This document shows positions 35,871-44,956 of a stretch of 64,000 bases of DNA, in pieces. The stretch lies in NCBI GenBank assembly GCA_903859705.1, contig CAIONQ010000036.1:35863-99862 (forward strand), in the 5' to 3' direction. The position numbers were made by a program, and so were the translations under genes. The stretch comes from an uncultured Chthonomonas sp. Its GTDB lineage: Bacteria > Armatimonadota > Chthonomonadetes > Chthonomonadales > Chthonomonadaceae. The notes under the pieces were generated by a model, which worked only from the letters and a program-made list of their open reading frames with translations, did not search any database and was not told the origin of the DNA. Every line of letters starts with the position of its first letter. The first letter of the stretch is position 1.

Positions 35871-37007
35871 TCAGCCAGTTTTGCCACGTATTCGGCGGAA
35901 GAATGCTCTCACCTCGGGTGCGTTTGCATACCCTTTCATAAGTAAAACTCCCGGGCTGTAACGTGGCGCAATCATCAGCCGCCAGGTAGTTCGGCAGGCT
36001 GGCTGCCAGCGATGTTTGCTGTCTTCATCGCCCTTCAAAAAGTCGAATTCAGTGGCACCTGTGGAAATTGCATGCTTTATCGCCTCGGCAATTAGCATTT
36101 TGCCCGGGCTATATTTGCAGAATTTGTTAGAGAAGCCGCCCTGATAGTAAACAAGGCTGTTGCCCTGTCGAAAGCAATACAGCGCAGCAACCGGCTCCGA
36201 GCCAGCGCGCAAAGTTAAGAGCACAAGCGTGCCAGTTTTCACAAAGCGATGTGCCAGTTCACAGTGAAACTGTCGATCTCGCTCGGAGCCAAAAGCGCCG
36301 AGCTCGCCACGCGCAGTCCACTCTGCCTGGTGCAGATCAAAGAGCATATGCAGATCATCCGATAGAGTTTCAGTGTTTGCTAATCGGAGGCTGGCCTCAG
36401 AGTGCTCCCGAAAAAAGTGGCGCTTATCATAAGCCAGCTGCCAGGCAAACTTTTTTGCAAGGCCCTGTTCATAGCCCTGCCAGGTATCCGGCAGCGGCAC
36501 AAACGGGTACCTTTGATGCGGCATTGCCATTGCCCTGAGGCAGGCAGGCACATCTTTGCGCACTCGCAGTTTTGCCTCTTTTTCGGCAAGATGTGTATCT
36601 GTTGCAGAGGCCAGAACGCCTTCTGCACGCAGAGATCGGAAATCTGCAAAGTTCCAATTACCACGTTGTGTGGCCAAATAGCTGTACAGGGCTTTAATAC
36701 TTTCAGATCTATCTTCTGGAGCGCAAACCATATCCAGATAGTCGCCACCTATAGGCATTAGCTCTTTAATAACACGTGATAGCGAACGAACAATTAAAGG
36801 CAGAATACACCTTACATTGCCGGTACCATCTTTGCCAACTAACAGGCGGGTTTCTGCATTTGCTCCATAAATCTTACGATAGGCTACAGCCCAATCGTAG
36901 CTCTGAAATACCGTTTGAGAGGGGTCTGCATTTAACAGTGCCTCCCATTGGCTCCTGTAACACTCCCACTCACCCACTTCGTTAAGGGTCAGCATTTGGT
37001 ATCCCAT
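35871..37007 (-). CDS. GNAT-family (BioF2/FemAB-like) acyltransferase
   Basis: A 378-residue cytosolic protein with the double-GNAT layout of the PF13480 acetyltransferase group, which includes CelD/BcsL-like and FemAB-like enzymes. The N-terminal part has VFQSYDWAVAYRKIYGA and the second domain has LMFDLHQAEWTARGELGAFG, VALYCFRQGNSLVYYQGGFS, YSPGKMLIAEAIKHAISTGA and FDFLKGDEDSKHRWQPA. These proteins transfer acyl or aminoacyl groups, often during polysaccharide or cell-wall work; the substrate cannot be told. The first ATG at 37007 lacks a ribosome site, and the ATG at 36995 (GGGA upstream) may be the real start. Confidence 0.85.
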   Translation of the reverse strand: MGYQMLTLNEVGEWECYRSQWEALLNADPSQTVFQSYDWAVAYRKIYGANAETRLLVGKDGTGNVRCILPLIVRSLSRVIKELMPIGGDYLDMVCAPEDRSESIKALYSYLATQRGNWNFADFRSLRAEGVLASATDTHLAEKEAKLRVRKDVPACLRAMAMPHQRYPFVPLPDTWQGYEQGLAKKFAWQLAYDKRHFFREHSEASLRLANTETLSDDLHMLFDLHQAEWTARGELGAFGSERDRQFHCELAHRFVKTGTLVLLTLRAGSEPVAALYCFRQGNSLVYYQGGFSNKFCKYSPGKMLIAEAIKHAISTGATEFDFLKGDEDSKHRWQPACRTTWRLMIAPRYSPGVLLMKGYANAPEVRAFFRRIRGKTG

Positions 37008-37233
37008 TGGGGAGGAATAAACTTAAGAGTTAAAGCAGCACTGTTACGGAAGATAACTGAGCCGGATTATTTGATTGATTAGCAACGGATATGCTGGAAA
37101 GACGATAATCGGCCGCACCGATTACGCACACTGCTGTTCTGTAAAACAGCACTTATATCCTTCGGACCTTTTAGAAAGAACAATATGTAGTTAATCCCAA
37201 TTAAAATGCACATCCGAACAGAGATCGGATTTT

Positions 37234-38421
37234 TCAATTTTTAAGCTCGCAGTAGGCAACGCCACCTGCGAGCTCGAGTGTCGCTTCAGTCTCATCGTCT
37301 GCAGGTTCCTGGTCTGCAGGCACCTGTTCGGGCTCTGGCATCGGTGGGTGCCGCCATGCAAACAGCTTCCAACCGATGCCTTTTTCTGCGAGGCGCCCCA
37401 GGCAGCCAACTGTTATGTCCTCGGCAAGCTGCAAGTCTGCCGGATCAGGTGCCTGCCCTACAGGGAGACCGATGGCGTCAACCCTCACAATTGCCTCTCC
37501 CATACGGGTAAGCAGGCTAAAACTATTCCCAGTCCGTTTCTTGTTTCCAATACGATGCCATGCCTCATTACCAAATCCATAGCCAGTAAGGCTGCCCTTT
37601 TCCAATTGCAGCAGGGTAGCTTCTTTGCTGGCCAATTCCATCGATTCCTGAATAGTCTTGCTGAGGGAAACGTGAACTTTCAACCTGAGGCCATCCCTAT
37701 TGCGCCTGATCTCGATCTCACCGTTGCCCGCTTGCCTCTTCTTAATTGCACCGCTATAACCTGGAGTTTGGGCTGTGGACGAAACTACTTCGCGAAGTAC
37801 ATCCGCTACGCGTGGCCCCGGAACAGGAGTTGCTTTCGCCATCGTACCAATGCCTCTGCTGGCAAGGCGCTGTAGGCATGTGATAGTCAAATCTTCTGTG
37901 AACCTCAAGTCTGCCTCATCCATAGTCGGCAACTCGTGCCTGCTGTTTTCCTCCACGTTTTGTGAAACACTCACATGAATAAGTGCCCGCCCCATGCGGG
38001 TTATGAGCGTAAAGGAAGAATGGACTGGCCCACCATCGGTTTCGACGGTGTGCCACACTTCATCTCCAAACCTTCTGCCAGTGTGGCTGCAAGGCGGCAG
38101 GTTTCCTGCTTGAGACATTACCGCTCCCTGAGCAAACTTGGCCGCCATCTCTTCGGTCTGTGCGATTGATATCCGTAGGTGCAGCCGCAAATCATCGGTA
38201 TCGCGCCTTGCGGAAAGCGAACACCCACGGTATCCCTTACTATCTTCGGAAGAGTCATCCAAATAAGTTACCGTGTAGTTCTTGAGATCGCCAGGGCGAG
38301 GAAGAGCATCAAATGGATCCACAGTTTCGACGAACGCGTGCGAACGTGCAGCGGTGAGCGAAAGAAGCAGTACCAGCCCGATGATTGGTCTGAAAAATGC
38401 CGCAAGAGTCCGTGCGCTCAA
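37234..38421 (-). CDS. Secreted protein with duplicated unknown domain (copy A)
   Basis: This 395-residue protein has a signal peptide (FRPIIGLVLLLSLTAARSHA) and two tandem domains of about 160 residues. The echo is clear: HTGRRFGDEVWHTVE ... SFTLITRMGRALIHVS ... ITCLQRLASRGIGTM in the first, and TGYGFGNEAWHRIG ... SFSLLTRMGEAIVRVD ... TVGCLGRLAEKGIGWK in the second. The neighbour at 38550-39686 has the same two domains. The acidic C-terminal tail (PADQEPADDETEA) is unique. The TTG start has AGGA seven bases upstream. I recognise no family; the protein probably acts outside the cytoplasm. Confidence 0.75.
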   Translation of the reverse strand: MSARTLAAFFRPIIGLVLLLSLTAARSHAFVETVDPFDALPRPGDLKNYTVTYLDDSSEDSKGYRGCSLSARRDTDDLRLHLRISIAQTEEMAAKFAQGAVMSQAGNLPPCSHTGRRFGDEVWHTVETDGGPVHSSFTLITRMGRALIHVSVSQNVEENSRHELPTMDEADLRFTEDLTITCLQRLASRGIGTMAKATPVPGPRVADVLREVVSSTAQTPGYSGAIKKRQAGNGEIEIRRNRDGLRLKVHVSLSKTIQESMELASKEATLLQLEKGSLTGYGFGNEAWHRIGNKKRTGNSFSLLTRMGEAIVRVDAIGLPVGQAPDPADLQLAEDITVGCLGRLAEKGIGWKLFAWRHPPMPEPEQVPADQEPADDETEATLELAGGVAYCELKN

Positions 38422-38549
38422 TCTGTTTTCCTTTTTCTGAAGCAGCAGGCCATTGGCGATAAGCCGCGAATGGCACTGGCTAAGCAGTTCAACTAACGGG
38501 TCACGCGTTGGTTAGTTTTTAAACCCTGTAGTCCGTAGGAAGTGCCAAT

Positions 38550-39686
38550 CTAATGATCTGCAATTACATCTGGCTCGAATGGAGGCTTGTGGTGTGAGCG
38601 CTGCAAGGATGCATCCCATTGCGTACCCATGCCTTTCGCCGCGAGGCGCTCCAGGGTGGCAACCGCTATCCCGTCCACAGTCTGCAGGTCGGCTGGATCA
38701 TGGGCGCGCCCTGCAACCGCGCGGCCCTTTACGTCTATTGTCAACACGGCCTTACCTAATCTTGTTATCAGTGAGTAGTTATTGCCAGCCTTTTCCCCAT
38801 ACTCAATGCGGTGCCATGCCTCCTGGCCAAGCCGTTTGAATGTCAGGGTATCTGGCAGCATTGTCTCTCTTTTTGCACCGCTTTTGACCAGGTCAATGGC
38901 CTGCTGTATTGTTGGACATATGGTAAGGTGCACTGTCAGCCGCAGTCCATCACTTTTGCGTACAAGCCTGATCTCATCGTTTCCCATCGGTCCATGCTTG
39001 TATCGAACATCACCAAAGCCTGGAGTTTGCTCTATCGGGGTAATAACTTCCCGCAGCACATCCGAAACTGGCGGCCCGTCGGTGGGCGTTGCCTTTGCTA
39101 CGCTGCCAATGCCCATAGCGGCAAGGCGTTGCAGGCAGCCAATAACAAGGTCCTCTACAAACCACATATCCTCCTCGTCCAGCGGCTCCAGTTCCTCGGG
39201 ATCAGCACCCATGTCTTTCCGATCCTTAAACTCCGCCATTACCACGGCACGCTCCATGCGGGTTACTAGATGGAAGGATGGCCGCATCACCAGGTCATCG
39301 GATGCGGTGGAGTGCCAGGTCTCATCCCCAAACCGCCTGCCTGTGTAGCTGAAAGGCGGAATGTACCCATTATTCGTTAAGATGAAGCTTTGCATATACG
39401 CTTTGGCTTTATCTTCCGTCGTTGCAATTGCGATTCGAAGCTGGAACCTCAAATTGTCACGTGTGCGCACTGCCGAGAGCGACCGTGCATTAATTACTCT
39501 GTCTTTCGAGATATAGTGGCTCGGCCGTATTGCGTTAAAGCCCTTAAATTCCAAACGGCCCGGCAGAGCTCCGGCAGGATCGATTTCCTCAGTTAACGCC
39601 TGCGCTGCGGCATTCGCAGTAGACAGCAGCAACAGAACCAACCCGATAAGCGATCTCAAAAAAGCAGTGCGATTAAGTGTGTTCAT
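38550..39686 (-). CDS. Secreted protein with duplicated unknown domain (copy B)
   Basis: This protein of 378 residues has a signal peptide (FLRSLIGLVLLLLSTANAAA) and the same two-domain design as the downstream gene. Domain 1 carries YTGRRFGDETWHSTA, FHLVTRMERAVVMAE and IGCLQRLAAMGIGSVAKATP. Domain 2 carries LTFKRLGQEAWHRIE, YSLITRLGKAVLTIDV and VATLERLAAKGMGTQWD. The ATG at 39686 has AGGT upstream and removes 26 residues of unlikely leader. It lies 128 bases upstream of copy A on the same strand. The four domain copies imply an internal duplication followed by a gene duplication. Confidence 0.75.
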   Translation of the reverse strand: MNTLNRTAFLRSLIGLVLLLLSTANAAAQALTEEIDPAGALPGRLEFKGFNAIRPSHYISKDRVINARSLSAVRTRDNLRFQLRIAIATTEDKAKAYMQSFILTNNGYIPPFSYTGRRFGDETWHSTASDDLVMRPSFHLVTRMERAVVMAEFKDRKDMGADPEELEPLDEEDMWFVEDLVIGCLQRLAAMGIGSVAKATPTDGPPVSDVLREVITPIEQTPGFGDVRYKHGPMGNDEIRLVRKSDGLRLTVHLTICPTIQQAIDLVKSGAKRETMLPDTLTFKRLGQEAWHRIEYGEKAGNNYSLITRLGKAVLTIDVKGRAVAGRAHDPADLQTVDGIAVATLERLAAKGMGTQWDASLQRSHHKPPFEPDVIADH

Positions 39687-40038
39687 TCCATTCACCTGTT
39701 CCTGGGTCCACGAGCTTTCGGAATGCGAATACAAGCGAAAATCACACGGCCGTCGTTGGTGCAATCAATGCCGGCACAACCCAATCGGGTAAGTGGCGCG
39801 GATACAAACAAACCAAATAGTATCCACTGCTATTACCATCTCTGATGCTTTTCGCAAACTCCCCGCACCCCGGCGGAAAATTGCATCACATTGACAGCGA
39901 ACCAACCGTTCTAACTATAACATCACAAATAAATGTGTGTCAACAGGTTCTATTACGGTTAATGCCGCGCTGCTTCCCACACTCATGACCCTCAGCGGGT
40001 ACCATAACCAAAATCCCAGTTCCGGGTATGGAATAGCC

Positions 40039-41616
40039 ATGAAACCAATCGTCTTTCAATCAATCGTTTGCGCGCTGTTATGCCTATTTGCTTCGGTAAC
40101 AAATGGCCAGGTAAAGCCGATACAGAAGCGTGCGGCCAACCCGATTATATGGGCAGATGTTCCAGACACTTCCATTTTACGCGTTGGGGATACCTATTAT
40201 ATGAGTAGTACCACCATGCATATGAGCCCTGGGCTGCCAATAATGAAATCCACGGACCTGGTGAACTGGCAGCTTGCCGGATATGCCTATCAAACGCTTG
40301 CAGACAACGATGCACTTACTTTGAAAAATGGGCAAAACGCCTACGGTGCGGGATCATGGGCAAGCAGCCTTCGCTATCACAATGGTGAGTTTATAGTATC
40401 TACATTCTCAGCCACTACAGGCAAAACCCACATCTATAAAACAAAGAGTATCGAAAGCGGGCATTGGACGGAAGCCAGCTTTCGGCCAGCATTCCATGAC
40501 CATTCTTTAGTATTTGAGGAAGATGGGCATGTGTACCTGGTGCATGGCAGCGGAGATGTTCACCTCACCGAGCTACTGCCAGAATTAACAGGTATTAAGC
40601 CCGGAGGCATAGATAAAATTATCATCAGGAATGCCAGTGAAGTGGCTGGCTCAAATGTTGGCTTGCGTGCAGAAGGATCTCAGATACATAAAATAAATGG
40701 CAAGTACTACCTGTTTATGATTACCTGGCCACGTGGTGGACTGCGAACAACGCTTGTGTTCCGGGCAGATCACCTCGAAGGCCCATACGAAGGCCGTGTG
40801 GCACTAAAAGACCGGGGAATAGCACAGGGCGGGCTGGTAGATATACCCGGTGGCGAATGGTATGCACTTCTGTTTCAGGATCACGGTGCTGTGGGGCGCA
40901 TCCCCTACCTTCTCCCCGTGAAATGGGAGGACGGATGGCCAATTCTGGGGATAGACGGTATGGCACCCCCGGCACTGGTTGGCCTACCCCACCAGAGCAG
41001 CCGGGTACCGGCAATTGTATCTTCAGATGAATTCAATAGAAAGCCCGGCGATGCAGCCCTCCCACTGCAATGGCAGTGGAACCACAATCCAGACAACAGC
41101 CTCTGGAGCCTTACCCAACGGCCCGGCTGGCTGAGGCTTACAACCGGGAGAACAGATACCAGCCTGTTAACGGCACGCAACACCATTACGCAGCGCACTT
41201 TTGGGCCGGAATGCAGCGCGGATACATTAATTGATGTTTCCCATATGAAAGATGGCGACACAGCGGGGATTTGCGTTTTGCAAAAGCGGTTCGGCTACGT
41301 TGGGGTTCAGCAGAATGCTGGTAAACGCAAAATAGTTGTGGTAACCGCAGACCAGGCGACAGACGATGTTGCCAGGGAAGTGCCCGTAACCACCAGCACG
41401 GTGCTCCTGCGAATCCACTGTGATTTTAGAGATGGGCAGGACCTTGCCAGCTTTGAATATTGCGAGCCAGGCAAAACCTGGCAACGCATTGGCAAAACCA
41501 TGAAGATGGTGTACACCCTGCCGCATTTTATGGGTTACCGTTTTGGGTTATTTAACTATGCATCGCAAACGGCTGGCGGATATGTCGATTTTGATTACTT
41601 CCGCATCTCGAATTGA
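40039..41616 (+). CDS. Secreted glycoside hydrolase family 43
   Basis: This protein of 525 residues has a signal peptide (FQSIVCALLCLFASVTNG) and a GH43 five-bladed propeller: NPIIWADVPDTSILRVGDTYY holds the catalytic Asp, PIMKSTDLVNW is the typical blade, AFHDHSLVFEEDGHVYLVHG includes the pKa-tuning Asp, and GLRAEGSQIHKINGKYYLFM the general-acid Glu. From about residue 340 a beta-sandwich follows (FNRKPGDAALPLQWQWNHNP ... AGICVLQKRFGYVGV), as in xylosidase/arabinofuranosidase-type GH43 enzymes. Substrates are arabinan or xylan side chains in most relatives. The start at 40039 removes 34 residues of unlikely sequence that precede the signal. Confidence 0.9.
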   Translation: MKPIVFQSIVCALLCLFASVTNGQVKPIQKRAANPIIWADVPDTSILRVGDTYYMSSTTMHMSPGLPIMKSTDLVNWQLAGYAYQTLADNDALTLKNGQNAYGAGSWASSLRYHNGEFIVSTFSATTGKTHIYKTKSIESGHWTEASFRPAFHDHSLVFEEDGHVYLVHGSGDVHLTELLPELTGIKPGGIDKIIIRNASEVAGSNVGLRAEGSQIHKINGKYYLFMITWPRGGLRTTLVFRADHLEGPYEGRVALKDRGIAQGGLVDIPGGEWYALLFQDHGAVGRIPYLLPVKWEDGWPILGIDGMAPPALVGLPHQSSRVPAIVSSDEFNRKPGDAALPLQWQWNHNPDNSLWSLTQRPGWLRLTTGRTDTSLLTARNTITQRTFGPECSADTLIDVSHMKDGDTAGICVLQKRFGYVGVQQNAGKRKIVVVTADQATDDVAREVPVTTSTVLLRIHCDFRDGQDLASFEYCEPGKTWQRIGKTMKMVYTLPHFMGYRFGLFNYASQTAGGYVDFDYFRISN

Positions 41617-41648
41617 GGAACGAGTACTTTGGTATGCACAATAAGTGC

Positions 41649-42893
41649 CTAATTAACAATGGATGTATTGGGGTTGCTGTACTGCTTTAGCACCTCCAGC
41701 AACTCCTTCTTCCAGGCGCCATCCACCGTTCGAAGTCCCCACTTTTCGATTGGCGTGTCTTGATAAGCCCACATCCACCACCCGCCAAGGCCGTACTCAC
41801 GGCACTTACTCAGATGCCACTTCAGCATCTGAGCTCCGGTTTGCTGGCTGACTCCAATAATGGAATCCCGGACTTCGTGCTCGTGGCCAATGCCCTTCAG
41901 ATCTGTAGATATGAGCTTGTGCGCGTTTCGCAGGCCAATAATCTTTAGAACCTCCCGAATATAACAGGTGCCATCTGGCGCAGGATCGCAGTTCGGATAG
42001 GTGGTCATTATCCAGTAATCTGGCGGCATCTTCAAATCCTTTACAAGCCACCGCTGGAGATTGTGCATCCCGCTCAGCCTGTCGGCAACAGATTTGTTGC
42101 GCCAGTAACTGCTGCCGGAGAGTATGGGCAGCATAATGGGTGCCGCCTTTGGCCGTTTGCCAGCTCTGCAAAAGGCGGGCCAAACGGCCTTAATAAACCT
42201 CTCGGTCCATATTATCAGCTCATGCGGTTCCACACTATCCCACAACAATGGCTCGGCGGCACCATGAACATAGTTGCCCATCATGCACCAGTATGCGATG
42301 CTTTGCGGATGATCAAGGTGGCTTTCTACATAGTTTATGACCTGTGCATACCACTCTGCCGACGCTTTCCAGGGCTCAGCATCCGCTGTGGGCCACCACT
42401 TTGAATTGGGTGAACCTATATGATGCTTGGGATCTATTGTTGCGGGCACCCATCTATTATCGGCAAGATCAACCTCTACCCAAATACGCTCCGCACGGCA
42501 ATCTTCTATAAACGTGCATACATTATTCAAGTAATCCGTATTGGCCCATGCCTCCAGAGGTTCCCCTGGGAGGTTGCCGCGTGCTGGCTGCTTGAGGGTA
42601 TTGGGGATCATTACAAACACATCAACCAGGTTCACGCCGGCTGTGGTCCGTAGCTCCTTGAGCGCGGTTTGGACCTGGCTACGGCAAGCAAGGTAATTCA
42701 GCAGCCACGGATAATTGGGGTCTGCATTTAACTGTGGATTGAAGTACACACCGCGGTAGCCTGCAACTGGATCTACCAAGATGCCCTCTGCCAGGCAACT
42801 GCTGCCCGTTGCTGCAGCCAACAGCAGAACAACAGCAGCGCACATCCAACTAATGGATCGATCTATTTCGCGAAACCAGCAGTAGGTAAACAC
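41649..42893 (-). CDS. Secreted TIM-barrel protein, glycoside-hydrolase-like
   Basis: This 414-residue protein has a signal peptide (SWMCAAVVLLLAAATGSSCLA). RGVYFNPQLNADPN, TAGVNLVDVFVMIPN, ERIWVEVDLADNRW, SIAYWCMMGNYVHGAAEP, PDYWIMTTYPNCDP, HKLISTDLKGIGHE and GLGGWWMWAYQDTP follow a (beta/alpha)8 rhythm, with polar residues at strand ends like clan A glycoside hydrolases. I cannot assign a numbered family; the usual NEP motif is not plain. The GTG start directly abuts the stop of the SLH-like gene; an ATG 16 codons in (42845) is an alternative. The two genes form an operon. Confidence 0.65.
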   Translation of the reverse strand: MFTYCWFREIDRSISWMCAAVVLLLAAATGSSCLAEGILVDPVAGYRGVYFNPQLNADPNYPWLLNYLACRSQVQTALKELRTTAGVNLVDVFVMIPNTLKQPARGNLPGEPLEAWANTDYLNNVCTFIEDCRAERIWVEVDLADNRWVPATIDPKHHIGSPNSKWWPTADAEPWKASAEWYAQVINYVESHLDHPQSIAYWCMMGNYVHGAAEPLLWDSVEPHELIIWTERFIKAVWPAFCRAGKRPKAAPIMLPILSGSSYWRNKSVADRLSGMHNLQRWLVKDLKMPPDYWIMTTYPNCDPAPDGTCYIREVLKIIGLRNAHKLISTDLKGIGHEHEVRDSIIGVSQQTGAQMLKWHLSKCREYGLGGWWMWAYQDTPIEKWGLRTVDGAWKKELLEVLKQYSNPNTSIVN

Positions 42894-43286
42894 TTACCTG
42901 CCGTTTGCTTTGGCGGGCTTGCTGGTGGGTTTTGATCCCTCTGTGAGCTCCCGCAGTTCTGCAGAAAACTCCTTTTTCAGGCGCGTCATAATACGCTCTG
43001 CCAGCAGTGCATCGCCTTGTTGGATATGAATGCCTGGCATGGCATCTGCAAATCGCTTAGTTGCAACGGCAAACTCAAACCGGGTAAGTACCCGGCGCCT
43101 GTTACCGAAGCAAGCAATAGGAAGCAGCTTGCACTGGGAGATGTGTTCAAGTGTTTGCACATCCCTGTAAAACGCCGTACTGAGCGGTACATCTGCAATC
43201 ATTTTCACCTGGTAATCTTCGGCACTGCAAACCTGGGCGCAAATTGCTGCCATCCCAAGCATCAATACTATCAGCAATCGTTTCAT
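42894..43286 (-). CDS. Small secreted protein with one SLH-like motif
   Basis: A 130-residue protein with a signal peptide (KRLLIVLMLGMAAICAQVCSA). The segment MIADVPLSTAFYRDVQTLEH followed by FGNRRRVLTRFEFAVATKRF follows the S-layer homology pattern ('DVP..hWAY.AV..L', then 'LTRyEFA'), although the usual hWAY residues are replaced. A charged tail follows (GSKPTSKPAKANGR). It may bind the cell-wall polymer. The ATG at 43286 has AGGA seven bases upstream. It lies directly ahead of the TIM-barrel gene with no gap and may help anchor that enzyme. Confidence 0.65.
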   Translation of the reverse strand: MKRLLIVLMLGMAAICAQVCSAEDYQVKMIADVPLSTAFYRDVQTLEHISQCKLLPIACFGNRRRVLTRFEFAVATKRFADAMPGIHIQQGDALLAERIMTRLKKEFSAELRELTEGSKPTSKPAKANGR

Positions 43287-43378
43287 AAGCCGTCCTTTTA
43301 CTGCTACGCGCGCAAACTGATACATTATATCCCTGCAATCTGTTGCGTTGCTGCAATACCATTGGAAGGTAGCCTGTT

Positions 43379-43486
43379 TTACCAATATGCAGACAACCAG
43401 TTAAGGATTAGCACAATACCCAGAATCATAAGGAGCGATGGCAACCAGGGATTTTCTGCATAGGGTGACGGTCGATTTGGTGTCAT
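43379..43486 (-). CDS. Possible 35-residue membrane protein
   Basis: An ATG at 43486 with AAGGGA nine bases upstream opens a short frame: a polar, proline-rich start (TPNRPSPYAENPW), then one membrane helix (LPSLLMILGIVLILNWLSAYW) and a stop. Composition and ribosome site suit a genuine small membrane protein between the ferritin-like gene and the SLH-like gene. No homologue is known to me, so this rests on the sequence only. Confidence 0.45.
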   Translation of the reverse strand: MTPNRPSPYAENPWLPSLLMILGIVLILNWLSAYW

Positions 43487-43611
43487 TCGAAAGGTTCCCT
43501 TCTTATCCGATCGGGATGATTCACTCCTGTATGCAGGATTAGACACTAAGAAGTTGGCAGAAGTGACATATCACCCCTGCCAACCCGTTGCGGATGCAAT
43601 GGCGAGCCTGA

Positions 43612-44865
43612 TCAGCCCCCTAATGCCGTCAGACGTGCCTTGATGGCCCCGAGTGTTGCCGGAATACCACCCGATGGAAATGTAAATGGCGGTGCTGCTT
43701 TCAAAGTGGCATCTCCGTCTTTACGTGGCATCGCCACCAGTGCTTTTGCTTTTGAATTAATGCCAAACATCAGGCCAATAGCACCGCCCGCCGCCGCCTG
43801 CCGATCTGCCGGGCTTACGGCCGAGAGTGCGATGCTCAGCAGAAGTTTCTCATATACTACATCAAATTCATTAGCCCTGGCTACAGCATCGGTCTGTGAT
43901 ATCAGGTATGTATTGGGATCGGCCCCGCCCACTTGAACTGTGGTTGATGGGTTTACAGGGAACGGCGATGGCCCAGGATCCGGTGCTGTAACCAATGACG
44001 AATAGAGATCGTGTAAGCGGGCAGCGTGAGACTTTTCTGCAAGCACTTCTCCCGGGCTAACGGGCCCCTCACCCTGCCCTGCGATGGTAAAGATAGTTTG
44101 CAAAGCAGCAAGGCGAAGCTTGCGTTTGTCGGTCCCCCAGTTATCTTCAGGAATCACAAGGATGTTCAGGTCTGCACCTGTGATGGCCGTTGCCGCGCCC
44201 CAATCTGCGGCTTTGTTAATCATTCCAGAAACGCCAGCAGGATCTGCCAGGTCTGCATCCGATAAGTGCCCGAGCTCTGCAAGTGAGCTTACATCACATC
44301 CAAGCGGAATTTCCCAATCCCCCAGTGGAGAGTTCGGATCCTGAAACAGCCAGTAAAGTGCGGTATAAATGGCACCCACATGCTTGATATGATCCAACGT
44401 GAGTCCCGCAGGAAGGTGATCGGCGATGTCCGCCGGTAGCGTTGCAAGGTCTGAGCTCTCTGCCACAAGAAACCGGGCAACAAACGGAAGCGAGTATGGC
44501 TCCAGGTTAAACAGGAATGGCTCATCAGACGGATCTGCACCACCTGCTCGGCCAAAATATGGGGTTTCGCCAAGCATTGCAAGCAGGTTTTGCACCGAGA
44601 GCATATGCCCCATCTCTTCCTGTGCAATATCAAACAGCTCACGGTGAGCGCTGCCACCGCAGTAAAAGGCATACAGGTACTGAACCACAAATTGATGTTC
44701 TACCTCGGCAGCCGCCTTCAATAGCTGCACGGCCCTGCTTTTCGGGGTGGTTCCGGCATCAAATTGCGGTACGAGGCTTAATTCTGGAGAGTTGGCAAGC
44801 ACAACGCCGTCTGCCGATCTTGCCACTCTACTGTGATTCCACTTCAGGCTTTTGTATATGCTCAT
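43612..44865 (-). CDS. Ferritin-like domain protein (VioB/PF12902 type)
   Basis: In this 417-residue protein, residues about 45-180 form a di-iron-type four-helix bundle: LLKAAAEVEHQFVVQYLYAFY gives ExxH-like ligands on the first helix, and ELFDIAQEEMGHMLSVQNLL gives EExxH on the second. This is the pattern of the ferritin-like domain in iminophenylpyruvate dimer synthases such as VioB/StaD and related proteins. The second half is helical and unrecognised. There is no signal peptide. It could be an oxidative enzyme; the substrate is unknown. It is followed upstream on the same strand by the LPGTW-type gene (91-base gap), so the two probably form an operon. Confidence 0.8.
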   Translation of the reverse strand: MSIYKSLKWNHSRVARSADGVVLANSPELSLVPQFDAGTTPKSRAVQLLKAAAEVEHQFVVQYLYAFYCGGSAHRELFDIAQEEMGHMLSVQNLLAMLGETPYFGRAGGADPSDEPFLFNLEPYSLPFVARFLVAESSDLATLPADIADHLPAGLTLDHIKHVGAIYTALYWLFQDPNSPLGDWEIPLGCDVSSLAELGHLSDADLADPAGVSGMINKAADWGAATAITGADLNILVIPEDNWGTDKRKLRLAALQTIFTIAGQGEGPVSPGEVLAEKSHAARLHDLYSSLVTAPDPGPSPFPVNPSTTVQVGGADPNTYLISQTDAVARANEFDVVYEKLLLSIALSAVSPADRQAAAGGAIGLMFGINSKAKALVAMPRKDGDATLKAAPPFTFPSGGIPATLGAIKARLTALGG

Positions 44866-44956
44866 AGCGTGCCTTTACTCCTTCAGGAAGTGCCGCAAAC
44901 AGGAAGAAAGCTGCAAGCAGCACCCTACTAACAACTCCGCATTAATACCGGATAGG

